Below, piece after piece: positions 1-8,143 of a stretch of DNA of 40,181 bases. Origin of the DNA: Synergistaceae bacterium (GTDB taxonomy: Bacteria > Synergistota > Synergistia > Synergistales > Aminobacteriaceae). The notes beneath the pieces were generated by a model that was given only the letters and a program-made list of their open reading frames with translations, did no database searches and was not told where the DNA came from. The translations under genes and the position numbers were made by a program. Within the stretch, counting starts at the first letter, position 1, and every line of letters starts with the position of its first letter. The DNA lies in assembly GCA_012521675.1 (NCBI GenBank), contig JAAYLU010000069.1, forward strand, positions 1-40,181, given 5' to 3'.

Positions 1-1593
1 AGCAGGAGCGCCTTCTCGGCGGGCCGGGACGAGGGCGTCCTCGGCGCCGACGACTGGACGGTGGCCCAGTGTCCGACATGCGAGTCCTCCCTGGAGGAGA
101 TGATGGACGACCTCTACCTTGGAGAAAACTCCCAGGACGCGGCGTACAGGTGGCGAAAACCCGGTTCGCTGGGCAGGGTGCTGGTCTACGGCGATTATGA
201 CGCGGACGGGGCGTCCTCCACGGCGCTGGCCCTCGAGCTTTGTCGCGGCAGGGCGAAGCAGGCGAGGTTTTTCATCCCGCACCGCCACGAGCACGGGTAC
301 GGACTTCACGAGCACATACTGGACAGGCTCGTCCAAGTAGGTTGGGACACCCTCATAGTCGTGGACTGCGGGACTAAGGACTACGACCTGCTCGAGAGGG
401 TCGCCCGTTCCGGGATGAACGTCTTCGTCTTCGACCATCACCTGCCCGATCCGGAAAAACCCCTGCATTCCAGCGTAGTGAACCCTCACGCGGGAGGTGG
501 CGACGGCGAGGGGGTTCGCGATGGACGCGCCCTCTGCGCCACCGGCGTCCTGTGGGCGTGGGCCTGGAAGCACGGGCTGCTGCCGAGGGAGAGGCTGCTC
601 AAGATGCTGGATCTGGTCGCCCTCGCCACAATAGCCGACTGCATGCCCCTGACGCAGCTCAACCGGGCCCTCGTGCGCAGGGGGATGGACTCTCTGTCCC
701 ACTCCCCGCGACCGGGGCTCGCGAAGCTCTTCAACAGGCTGAGGATAGAGACTTCGGGCGGTGCCCTGAACGAGGAGACCCTCTCGATGAAAATCATCCC
801 GTGCATCAACGCCGCGGGCAGGATGGAGGTCGCGGACACGGCGGTGGAGGTCCTGCTCGGCGCGGCCGGAATGGATGAATCAGTGGACATGTTGATATCG
901 CTGAACAGGAAGAGGCAGTCTCTCTCCATGCAGATAACGGAGGACGCCGCCGAAAGGATGGTTGCCGGGGCCGCCAACGTGATACTCGGCGAGTCTTGGC
1001 CGGTAGGGGTGCTCAGCGGCGTGGCCAGCAGGATATGCAGCAGCACCGGGACACCCGTCGCTCTCGCGGCGCCCGTCAGAACGGGAATCCGGGGCACCCT
1101 GCGCGTGCCGGACGGCGGGGACGCCGTAGGGGTGCTTGAGTCCCTTTCCTCGATGCTGGATGCCTGGGGCGGGCACAGGTATGCTGCCGGATTCTCCGTA
1201 TCCCGGGAGAACTGGAGCCTCGTGGAGCGGGATCTGCAGAGGGCGCTGGCCTCCATGAAGATAGAAGAGCCTACGGTCTCCGCGATCGCCATGGACCCGG
1301 GGAAGATATCGATAGACGACTGGAAGGAGGCCTGCAGGCTGGGCCCCTTCGGAAACGGCAACCCCTCTCCCCTGTTCTTCCTGCGTCGCGCAGGGGCGGA
1401 GCGCATGTTGCCGCTGGGGAGGGACGGAAAACACTTGCAGATAGAGGCGGCGGGGGTTCGCCTGCTGGCGTTCTACGGGGAGAGTGACAGGGAGGCGCTG
1501 GCTGGAGCCGACGGATGGGTTTACCGTCCACGGCTGGACTGCTGGCGCGGGGAGGAGAGACTTCAGTACATTGTGGACTTCGCGGTCGTATAG
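1..1593 (+). CDS. recJ: Single-stranded-DNA-specific exonuclease RecJ, 5' end missing
   Basis: RecJ degrades single-stranded DNA 5' to 3' in recombination and mismatch or gap repair in the cytoplasm. The frame is open from base 1, so the true start lies upstream; the GTG at 61 is only the first in-window start codon. Counting from that GTG, the DHH phosphoesterase motifs appear in order: GDYDADG (44-50), DCGTKD (102-107), DHH (125-127) and ATIAD (188-192). They are followed by INAAGRM (248-254), the DHHA1 GGH motif (369-371) and the C-terminal LGPFGNGNPSP stretch typical of the RecJ OB-fold region. About 529 residues are visible, close to a full RecJ of roughly 560-580, so little is missing. 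The stop is TAG, 36 bases before relA. Family assignment is firm. Confidence 0.93.
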   Translation, partial: SRSAFSAGRDEGVLGADDWTVAQCPTCESSLEEMMDDLYLGENSQDAAYRWRKPGSLGRVLVYGDYDADGASSTALALELCRGRAKQARFFIPHRHEHGYGLHEHILDRLVQVGWDTLIVVDCGTKDYDLLERVARSGMNVFVFDHHLPDPEKPLHSSVVNPHAGGGDGEGVRDGRALCATGVLWAWAWKHGLLPRERLLKMLDLVALATIADCMPLTQLNRALVRRGMDSLSHSPRPGLAKLFNRLRIETSGGALNEETLSMKIIPCINAAGRMEVADTAVEVLLGAAGMDESVDMLISLNRKRQSLSMQITEDAAERMVAGAANVILGESWPVGVLSGVASRICSSTGTPVALAAPVRTGIRGTLRVPDGGDAVGVLESLSSMLDAWGGHRYAAGFSVSRENWSLVERDLQRALASMKIEEPTVSAIAMDPGKISIDDWKEACRLGPFGNGNPSPLFFLRRAGAERMLPLGRDGKHLQIEAAGVRLLAFYGESDREALAGADGWVYRPRLDCWRGEERLQYIVDFAVV

Positions 1594-1629
1594 TACCCGT
1601 TCCCGCGGACGGCGAAGCCGGGGGAAAGA

Positions 1630-3981
1630 ATGGACCCGGTAAAGCTCTCCGAGGGAAGAATAGAGAAGATGACTCGCCCGGAGCAGCCCGAGGGCGATCT
1701 CTCCGCCGTGCCCGAGTATTCTCGGACCCTTGACAGGAAGGCCTCGGGGAAGCTGCGGGACAGCTACATCGGCCGTATCCCGGAGGAGGAGCGGGCGATC
1801 TCCGTCAAGTTCGCCTGGCACGAGTTCTGGTCCAAGGTCGTGTCCTACCTCGACAAGGAGGAGCTGATGCAGCTGGGCGAGGCTCTGGTCATGGCCGGAG
1901 CTGCCCACAGGGAGCAGCGCCGCTCCACCGGGGATCCGTACATCGTCCACACGATAAACGTCGCGTCCATACTGGCCGACATGCAGCTCGACAGCGTCAC
2001 CCTCACGGCAGCCCTGCTTCACGACGTGCTTGAGGACACGGAGGTCACCATGGACAAGCTCTCGGCCGCGTTCGGCCCGTCGGTGGCCACCCTCGTCGAC
2101 GGGGTCACCAAGCTGGGCAAGCTTCCCTTCAAGACCTTCGAGGACTACCAGGCGGAAAACCTTCGCAAGATGTTTGTCGTCATGGCCAAGGACATACGGG
2201 TGGTCCTGATAAAGCTGGCCGACCGGCTGCACAACATGCGTACACTGGGAGCGCTGCGCAAGGACAAGCAGATGCGCATCGCCAGGGAGACGCTGGAGAT
2301 CTACGCGCCGCTGGCTCATAGACTGGGAATATACCAGGTGAAGCGCGGCCTCGAAGACCTGGCCTTCAAGTACGCCGACCCTGAGATGTACTACGAGATA
2401 AGGCGCAGGGTCAGGAAGAAGCTCCCGGAGAGGGAGACTGTCATCAAGAAGGCCCTTGCGATCCTCTCCGCACGGCTCGAGGAGGAGGGGATCCGCTGCA
2501 AGGTCAAGGGGAGGGCCAAGCACTTCTACAGCATCTACGAGAAGATGAACCGTAAAAAGCTGCCCGTCGAGCAGCTCTACGACCTGCTCGCGCTCAGGGT
2601 GCTGGTCGAAGACATAGCCGCCTGCTACACCGTGCTGGGGATTGTGCACACGATATGGAAGCCCATTCCGGGCCAGTTCGACGACTACATAGCCAACCCC
2701 AAGACGAACATGTACCAGTCTCTGCACACCACGGTGGTCGGCCCCGACGGAGAGCAGCTCGAGGTGCAGATACGCACTTGGGAGATGAACTCCCTGGCCG
2801 AGTACGGAATAGCGGCTCACTGGCGCTACAAGGAGGGTGAGGGAAAGGGATCGCTCGACGACCTGGATGCCAAGCTGAACTGGATACGCCAGGCCATCGA
2901 GGCCGACCACGACGGCGCCGACCCGTCGGAGTTCCTGGAGCGCCTCAAGGACGACGTGCTGTCGAGCGACGTCTTCGTCTTCACGCCCCAGGGCGAGGTG
3001 GTCTCGCTGCCCAAGGGATCCACGCCGCTGGACTTTGCCTTTGCCATACACACGCAGGTGGGGACCAGGTGCGTCGGGGCGATGGTCAACAACCGCATCG
3101 TGGCCATGGGGTACGAGCTTCAGAACGGCGACATAGTAAAGATAATCACCTCCCCCCAGGGCACTCCGTCGCGCGACTGGCTGAAGATAGCGCGCAGCGG
3201 CAAGGCCAGGAGCAAGATCCGGGCCTGGTTCCGGGCCATCGAGAAGTCCGAGAGGATGGAGAAGACCCAGAGGGGCAGGGATCTGCTGGAGCGAGAGCTG
3301 AAGAGGCGGGGCACGCCCGAGTACGAGGACTTCGACGAGATCATCCAGATGTTGAACAGGCTGGCCCGCGACACGTCGTACTCGAATGGAGAAGAGCTGC
3401 TCGCTGCCATAGGGTCGGGACATCAAGGAGTGTCGCTCATAGCGCAGCGATTGGCCGAACAGACAGCCCGGGATGCCGCGCCCATCGTTCAGCCGCTGAC
3501 AGCCCCGGAACCGGAGAGGCACGTCTCTTTCTCAGGAGGCAAGGGAGACTCCGACGTAGTGGTAGAGGGGGCGGAGGGAGTGCAGGTCTCGCTGGCCAAA
3601 TGCTGCGAGCCGGTGCCCGGCGACCCGATAATGGGCTTCTCCACTAGGACCAGGGGGATCACGGTCCACAGGGCCGACTGTGAAAACGTGAAGAACGCCA
3701 GGGAGGAGAGGCGGGTGAACGTCTCCTGGGGCAATACTAAAAACCGCAAGTTCTCCGCCCGCCTGAAGGTGGAGGCAATCGACAGGAGCGGCCTCTTCGG
3801 GGACGTGGTCCAGGCCATAGCCGCCGGCGACGGCACGGTGACGGGGATAAAGGCCGGCGTCGTGGGAGGCAACATGGCGAGGATGAAGATGGAGCTGCGC
3901 GTCAAGGACCTTGAACACCTGTACAACATAGTGGCCAGGCTGAACTCGGTCAAGGGCATGATCCAGGTGACACGGGGGTGA
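1630..3981 (+). CDS. relA: RelA/SpoT family (p)ppGpp synthetase/hydrolase (Rel)
   Basis: A long Rel protein of 783 residues that makes and/or degrades the alarmone (p)ppGpp in the stringent response. Domains in order: an HD hydrolase domain (about 80-210) with H107, H131-D132, E135-D136 and N202 of LHNMRT; a synthetase domain (about 290-400) with SLHTT (364-368) and EYGIAAHW (391-398); a TGS domain (about 440-500); a conserved cysteine/zinc-finger-like region (CCEPVPGD); and a C-terminal ACT domain. The hydrolase residues are intact, which argues for a bifunctional enzyme. The substrate-specificity motif, normally RxKD in bifunctional enzymes and ExDD in synthetase-only RelA, reads QFDD (349-352). 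The ATG at 1630 follows GGGGGAAAG; an ATG at 1669 is an alternative start. It is followed 9 bases later by dtd, the common Rel-Dtd pairing. Confidence 0.95.
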   Translation: MDPVKLSEGRIEKMTRPEQPEGDLSAVPEYSRTLDRKASGKLRDSYIGRIPEEERAISVKFAWHEFWSKVVSYLDKEELMQLGEALVMAGAAHREQRRSTGDPYIVHTINVASILADMQLDSVTLTAALLHDVLEDTEVTMDKLSAAFGPSVATLVDGVTKLGKLPFKTFEDYQAENLRKMFVVMAKDIRVVLIKLADRLHNMRTLGALRKDKQMRIARETLEIYAPLAHRLGIYQVKRGLEDLAFKYADPEMYYEIRRRVRKKLPERETVIKKALAILSARLEEEGIRCKVKGRAKHFYSIYEKMNRKKLPVEQLYDLLALRVLVEDIAACYTVLGIVHTIWKPIPGQFDDYIANPKTNMYQSLHTTVVGPDGEQLEVQIRTWEMNSLAEYGIAAHWRYKEGEGKGSLDDLDAKLNWIRQAIEADHDGADPSEFLERLKDDVLSSDVFVFTPQGEVVSLPKGSTPLDFAFAIHTQVGTRCVGAMVNNRIVAMGYELQNGDIVKIITSPQGTPSRDWLKIARSGKARSKIRAWFRAIEKSERMEKTQRGRDLLERELKRRGTPEYEDFDEIIQMLNRLARDTSYSNGEELLAAIGSGHQGVSLIAQRLAEQTARDAAPIVQPLTAPEPERHVSFSGGKGDSDVVVEGAEGVQVSLAKCCEPVPGDPIMGFSTRTRGITVHRADCENVKNAREERRVNVSWGNTKNRKFSARLKVEAIDRSGLFGDVVQAIAAGDGTVTGIKAGVVGGNMARMKMELRVKDLEHLYNIVARLNSVKGMIQVTRG

Positions 3982-3990
3982 AGATCGAAG

Positions 3991-4428
3991 ATGAGAGCGG
4001 TGGTACAGAGAGTCTCCTCCGCCAGGGTGCTGGTGGAGGGGGAGACGAGCGGCTCGATCCCGGGGGGTTTGTGCGTCCTGCTGGCAGTCTCCGACTCCGA
4101 CGGAGAGAAAGAGGTCGACTGGATGGCTGACAAGATCGTCAACCTGCGTATATTCCAGGACGACGAGGGCAAGATGAACAGGTCCCTGCTGGAGACGGGG
4201 GGAGACCTGCTGGCCGTGTCGCAGTTCACACTCTACGGGGACTGTCGCAAGGGGCGGCGTCCCTCGTTCGTCGGAGCGGGGGACCCGGAACATGCGGACA
4301 GGCTGTTCGAGAAGTTCAAGAAGGCCGTCGAAACCAGGGGTGTGCGCGTCGAGAGCGGCGTTTTCGGGGCGCACATGCTGGTCGAGATAGCAAACGACGG
4401 CCCGGTGACCCTGATAATAGACAGCTGA
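3991..4428 (+). CDS. dtd: D-aminoacyl-tRNA deacylase
   Basis: Dtd hydrolyses D-amino acids (and mischarged glycine) from tRNA, protecting translation in the cytoplasm. At 145 residues it has the normal family length. The N-terminal MRAVVQRV start, the SQFTL motif (77-81) and the NDGPVT motif (135-140, carrying the cross-subunit Gly-Pro dipeptide) are all present. It starts 9 bases after the relA stop, so the two are almost certainly co-transcribed. The ribosome binding site is weak (purines around GAAGATCGAAG just before the ATG), suggesting coupling to relA translation. A short 6-bp hairpin (TCCCGC/GCGGGA, 4429-4445) follows the stop but has no T-run. Confidence 0.96.
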   Translation: MRAVVQRVSSARVLVEGETSGSIPGGLCVLLAVSDSDGEKEVDWMADKIVNLRIFQDDEGKMNRSLLETGGDLLAVSQFTLYGDCRKGRRPSFVGAGDPEHADRLFEKFKKAVETRGVRVESGVFGAHMLVEIANDGPVTLIIDS

Positions 4429-4464
4429 TCCCGCACCCGGCGGGAGTGAAAGGACAAATGCCCT

Positions 4465-5112
4465 ATGAACTACAGGAAGTTTCTTTTAGGACCTCTTCAG
4501 ACCAACTCCTACCTGGTGTGGGACGACTCGGGCAACGGGTTCATGGTCGATCCGGCGGGCGACGCGACCGAGGTGTTCGAATTCGCCGGGGCCAAAGGCA
4601 TTGCGATCGGAACAATTCTGCTTACACACGGACACCCCGACCACGTAGGCGGTCTGCACTCAGTGCTTGAAAGGGCCGAGGCCCGAGTCTACATCAGCGA
4701 GGGAGATGCGCAGATGCTTCGCTTCCCCGATCAGAGGACCATGCGCCGGCTGGGCTACGACTTCAAGGGCTTCGAAGATTATTCCGTCCTGCACGACGGG
4801 GACGTACTGTCGGTGGGGGGTATTACGGTAAGGGTGATAGGAACGCCCGGTCATACACCGGGCAGCGTCTGCTTTCTGGCCTCGCCGGGAGGTTCCGAGG
4901 AAATGGGAATCCTGTTGTCCGGGGACACCCTGTTCGCCGGCAGCGTGGGGCGCACCGACCTCTCCGGCGGCGACTCTGGCCAGCTGCGAAGGTCGTTGAT
5001 GCTGCTCTCGTCCCTTCCAGATCATACTCCAGTACTGCCCGGTCACGGCCCATCGACTACAATAGGGACGGAGCGCAGGCACAACCCCTTCTGGCCGGAG
5101 GAGTGGGCGTGA
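4465..5112 (+). CDS. Metallo-beta-lactamase-fold hydrolase, glyoxalase II/YcbL-like
   Basis: A 215-residue protein with the complete metal-binding set of the glyoxalase II-like branch of the metallo-beta-lactamase superfamily: HGHPDH (55-60), H130 in GTPGHTPGS, D154 in SGDTLF and H194 in PGHGP. It lacks the C-terminal helical domain of true hydroxyacylglutathione hydrolase, so it is closer to small YcbL-type proteins. The substrate cannot be told from sequence; thioesterase-like hydrolysis is likely. An AAAGGA about 10 bases before the ATG is the ribosome binding site. The gene sits between dtd and radC and its stop overlaps the radC start in a GTGA, which implies co-translation but not shared function. 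Confidence 0.88.
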   Translation: MNYRKFLLGPLQTNSYLVWDDSGNGFMVDPAGDATEVFEFAGAKGIAIGTILLTHGHPDHVGGLHSVLERAEARVYISEGDAQMLRFPDQRTMRRLGYDFKGFEDYSVLHDGDVLSVGGITVRVIGTPGHTPGSVCFLASPGGSEEMGILLSGDTLFAGSVGRTDLSGGDSGQLRRSLMLLSSLPDHTPVLPGHGPSTTIGTERRHNPFWPEEWA

Positions 5113-5807
5113 GGCTCTCCTCACTTCCCGCCGAGGAGAGGCCGAGGGAGAGGCTTCGCCGGAGGGGAGCGGCGTCCCTGTCCGTCCCTGAGCTGCTCGC
5201 GATCCTGCTGAGGACCGGCAGCAGGGGGAAGGACGTGCTCGAGCTGTCCGCGGACGTGCTGGGCAAGTTTGGCGACCTGAGGGGATTGGCCAAGGCGTCG
5301 GACGAGGAGATGATGGAGCTCCCGGGACTGGGAGATGCAAAGGCATGCGTACTGCTGGCCGCGATGGAGCTCGCGAAGCGTCTCTCCTGCCAGCGGGACG
5401 AGACGACCGCCTCCGAGGGGTGGAGGGCGAGAGTGGAGAGGCTGGCGGGCGAGCTGGCCGACGAGGAGAGGGAGTTCATATTCGCCATACACACCAGGAG
5501 AAACGGCTCGGTGATCCAGGAGGACAGATTGTCCTTCGGGGGGGCGGAAGGGGCCTTTCTTGATGTAAAATATCTCCTCAGGAGGTGTGTGAGGCTCAAC
5601 TCTCACGGACTGATCCTTGTGCACAATCATCCGGACGGGTCGCTCCAACCGAGCGTCGATGATATCAAGCTCACGGATTTCCTGTCTCGAAGGACGCAGA
5701 TTCTGGGCATCGACCTGTTAGGGCATTTTGTCGTGGCGAACGGCGAGAGCAGACGCATCTCTCTGGCCGGGGAGCCTTGGAAAGCGGGGATGGATGCAGG
5801 TGTTTAA
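5109..5807 (+). CDS. radC: RadC family JAMM/MPN domain protein
   Basis: The 232-residue protein has an N-terminal helix-hairpin-helix region (LPGLGDAKA, 71-79) and a C-terminal JAMM metal motif: H172-N-H174, then S182 and D185, in the family's HxH-x7-SxxD pattern. RadC was named as a DNA repair gene, but its biochemical role remains uncertain. I chose GTG 5109 over GTG 5103: GGAGGAG (5097-5103) would overlap the earlier start, while the later one lies about 7 bases beyond the core and makes a classic 4-base GTGA overlap with the hydrolase stop. It immediately precedes mreB, the usual order in Firmicutes-like genomes. Confidence 0.92.
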   Translation: MRLSSLPAEERPRERLRRRGAASLSVPELLAILLRTGSRGKDVLELSADVLGKFGDLRGLAKASDEEMMELPGLGDAKACVLLAAMELAKRLSCQRDETTASEGWRARVERLAGELADEEREFIFAIHTRRNGSVIQEDRLSFGGAEGAFLDVKYLLRRCVRLNSHGLILVHNHPDGSLQPSVDDIKLTDFLSRRTQILGIDLLGHFVVANGESRRISLAGEPWKAGMDAGV

Positions 5808-6855
5808 ATTTTTTTCAGGTGTATTCGGAGGCGATATCGGAATAGACCTCGGGACCGCCAACATCATCGTGTACGTCAAGGGGAAGGGCGTGGTCATCAA
5901 CGAGCCGTCGGCGGTGGCTATCCGCAAGCGTCCCAAGGGCGGCGCGACAGAGGTCATAGCGGTGGGCCGCGAGGCCAAGGCCATGGCGGGCAAGACCCCT
6001 GGAGGAGTTTTCACCATATGGCCAATGCAGGACGGGGTGATAGCCAACTTCGAGATGACGGAGGAGCTGATCAGGCACTGCCTGAGGAAGGCCAACGGCG
6101 GAAAGTCGTTCGTGTCTCATCCCAGGGTCGTCATCTCCGTGCCTGCGGAGGTCACCGAGGTGGAGCGGAAGGCCGTTATCGACGCCACTCTCGGTGCCGG
6201 CGCCAAGGAGGCCTACGTGATAGAGGAGCCGGTCGCCGCCGCCCTTGGCGTCGGCCTGCCGATACAGGAGCCCAGGGGGAGCATGATACTCGACATCGGC
6301 GGAGGCACGAGCGAGGCGGGTGTGCTGTCGCTTGGAGGAATAGTGGTGACCAACTCTCTCCGCGCCGCCGGCAAGGAGATGGACAACGCCATAGTTGCGA
6401 TGCTTCGCCAGCGCTACGCCCTCCTCATCGGGGAGACGACCGCGGAGGAGGTCAAGATCGCAATCGGCTCCGCCCTCCCCCTGGACAAGGAGCTGGAGAT
6501 GGCGGTGAAGGGGCGCGACCTGGCCGACGGCCTGCCGAAGGCCGACATAGTGACCTCCGTCGAGGTGCGAGAGGCGCTCGAGCCCATCCTCCTCAGGATC
6601 GAGGACATGGTGAAGGTCGCGCTCGAACAGACCCCCCCGGAGCTGGCCAAGGACATAGTCGACCAGGGGATCTTCCTTTCGGGCGGAGTGTCCCTGCTGC
6701 GCGGGCTTTCGGAGAGGCTCTCCAGGGCGATGAACACCCCCGTGGTGGTGGCGGAGGATGCGCTCTTCGCGGTCGCAAGGGGAGTGGGGAAGATCCTTGA
6801 GAACCTCGGGGACATGAGAAAGGTGCTCCTCTCCGTGGAGAAGGGTTCGAAGTAG
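5794..6855 (+). CDS. mreB: Rod shape-determining protein MreB (bacterial actin)
   Basis: MreB forms membrane-bound filaments that guide side-wall peptidoglycan synthesis in rod-shaped cells. The 353-residue product shows the actin-fold nucleotide motifs DIGIDLGTAN (14-23, phosphate 1) and DIGGGTSE (167-174, phosphate 2), plus EEPVAAALG (144-152). The frame is open further upstream, but the ATG at 5794 gives the expected N-terminus; its short hydrophobic MQVFKFFSGVFG segment could act as a membrane anchor. The start lies inside radC (14-base overlap), so expression is probably coupled. MreC, MreD, PBP2 and RodA, its partners in the elongasome, follow in the same direction. Confidence 0.97.
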   Translation: MQVFKFFSGVFGGDIGIDLGTANIIVYVKGKGVVINEPSAVAIRKRPKGGATEVIAVGREAKAMAGKTPGGVFTIWPMQDGVIANFEMTEELIRHCLRKANGGKSFVSHPRVVISVPAEVTEVERKAVIDATLGAGAKEAYVIEEPVAAALGVGLPIQEPRGSMILDIGGGTSEAGVLSLGGIVVTNSLRAAGKEMDNAIVAMLRQRYALLIGETTAEEVKIAIGSALPLDKELEMAVKGRDLADGLPKADIVTSVEVREALEPILLRIEDMVKVALEQTPPELAKDIVDQGIFLSGGVSLLRGLSERLSRAMNTPVVVAEDALFAVARGVGKILENLGDMRKVLLSVEKGSK

Positions 6856-6887
6856 CCTCCGTCCCCTGAAGTGCGGAGCGCCCCGTC

Positions 6888-7688
6888 ATGACCGACAAGC
6901 GCAGCGAAAGAGAGTGGATTCACGGGCTTTTGGCCGTGGCCGCCAGCCTCCTGCTATTGGCTGCCGCTCCAAGGCGGGAGCTGTTCAGAGGTGCGGTTGA
7001 CCTGGTAGGCGAGGCCCTTAGATATCCCGAGTACCCGGCAGTCCTCATCGAGAGAACGGCCAGGGAGTTCGCCGTGTGGTTCGTGGACAGGGGAGAACTG
7101 CAGGACCGCATGAACTCCCTGAGGGCGGAGAACGAGCGGCTCAGGCTGGTATGGTCGATGGAGACGGCCGAAGGCCTGAGGACCGAGCTTGACGGCTTCG
7201 CGCACTTCGCCCGAATCACGGTCAGGGAGCCTCTCTCCTGGTGGTCGGAGGTCAGGATCAACAAGGGATACAAGGATGGGGTCGTCGTCGGGGCGCCGGC
7301 TCTTCAGAACGGCTTCCTCGCCGGCAGGGTCGGCTCGGCGGAGGGACGTTACGCGTGGGTCGAGCTTCTGTCCTCCTCGACCCTCATGATTCCCGTGGTG
7401 GTGGAGGAGACCAGGGATCTGGGCGTGGTCGCGGGTGACGGGGAGGGGGGGGTGTGGCTGCTCTACATCCCCGAGAACAGGGTCCTGAGGGGTGGTCTGC
7501 ACATAAGCACGGCCATGGTCAGCGAGGCCCTGCCGCCGGGCATCCCGCTGGGAGTTCTCTCCGACGAGCGGCGGGAGACGAACGACGGATACTCGGCGTG
7601 GCGCGTCCTGCCCGGCGCGTCCCTGTCCCAGCTCTACGCGCTCGAGATCCTGCACCCGTCCTCCTCGGAAGGGAAGGAAGACCCGTGA
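6888..7688 (+). CDS. mreC: Rod shape-determining protein MreC
   Basis: MreC is a periplasmic scaffold that links MreB filaments to PBP2 and RodA. The 266-residue product has a short cytoplasmic N-terminus, one transmembrane segment (about 11-27, rich in Leu and Ala), a coiled-coil stretch (about 68-95, with LRAENERLRL) and then the beta-rich MreC domain, including an ARITVREPLSWW-like segment and a pattern of Gly-Val turns. Length is typical. It follows mreB by 32 bases and its stop overlaps the mreD start (GTGA). Confidence 0.92.
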   Translation: MTDKRSEREWIHGLLAVAASLLLLAAAPRRELFRGAVDLVGEALRYPEYPAVLIERTAREFAVWFVDRGELQDRMNSLRAENERLRLVWSMETAEGLRTELDGFAHFARITVREPLSWWSEVRINKGYKDGVVVGAPALQNGFLAGRVGSAEGRYAWVELLSSSTLMIPVVVEETRDLGVVAGDGEGGVWLLYIPENRVLRGGLHISTAMVSEALPPGIPLGVLSDERRETNDGYSAWRVLPGASLSQLYALEILHPSSSEGKEDP

Positions 7689-8143
7689 TCTACCTGTTCT
7701 CCTGGTACATGCAGGATTTTCTGTGGATCCTGAGCTCCGGAAAAGTTCTAGTGCCGGAGGTCTTTCTGCTCACCCTCGTCTTCCTGTCTCTCTACAGCTC
7801 CGAGGACGGGGTGCGCACCGTATGGGCCGCGTTCCTGGGGGGGGTTTTATGGGACCTAAGGTGGACCGGTTTTCCGGGAATCACCTCGCTTTTCTACGTT
7901 ACCACCATAATGGTTGTCCGCTGGCTGTGGTACTCGCTACCGGTGTCCGGAAGGACGATTTCCCTCTTCGGGCTGCTCCTTTGGGCCGCGAACATGCCTG
8001 TGGCCATCGGAAGGATCTACCTCTGGGGAGCCAGGGGACTGTCGATACTGCAGGCGTACCTCATCCAGCAGAGCCACATAGTGCCACTGGTCCTTCTGGG
8101 GTGCGCCGCCTACGCATGGAGGCTTAAGAACCGGGATGTCTGA
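7685..8143 (+). CDS. mreD: Rod shape-determining membrane protein MreD
   Basis: MreD is the small integral membrane partner of MreC in the elongasome. The product is 152 residues, strongly hydrophobic, with about four or five predicted transmembrane stretches (for example LVPEVFLLTLVFLSLY near the N-terminus), and includes the Gly-rich LGGVLWDLRW segment common in MreD. The frame extends upstream inside mreC, but GTG 7685 is the best start: GGAAGG (about 7669-7677) precedes it, it makes a 4-base GTGA overlap with mreC, and the length fits the family. Sequence conservation in MreD is low, so the call rests partly on position between mreC and mrdA. Confidence 0.88.
   Translation: MIYLFSWYMQDFLWILSSGKVLVPEVFLLTLVFLSLYSSEDGVRTVWAAFLGGVLWDLRWTGFPGITSLFYVTTIMVVRWLWYSLPVSGRTISLFGLLLWAANMPVAIGRIYLWGARGLSILQAYLIQQSHIVPLVLLGCAAYAWRLKNRDV

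Noticed and set aside
880-3522. An 880-codon open frame on the - strand opposite recJ and relA
   Set aside because: It is a shadow of GC-rich codon use in two well-identified + strand genes. Its translation shows no recognisable domain and it spans the boundary between them.
4429-4445. Hairpin TCCCGC/GCGGGA after dtd as a terminator
   Set aside because: Only 6 bp, with no T-run, and the next gene has no recognisable promoter; probably incidental.
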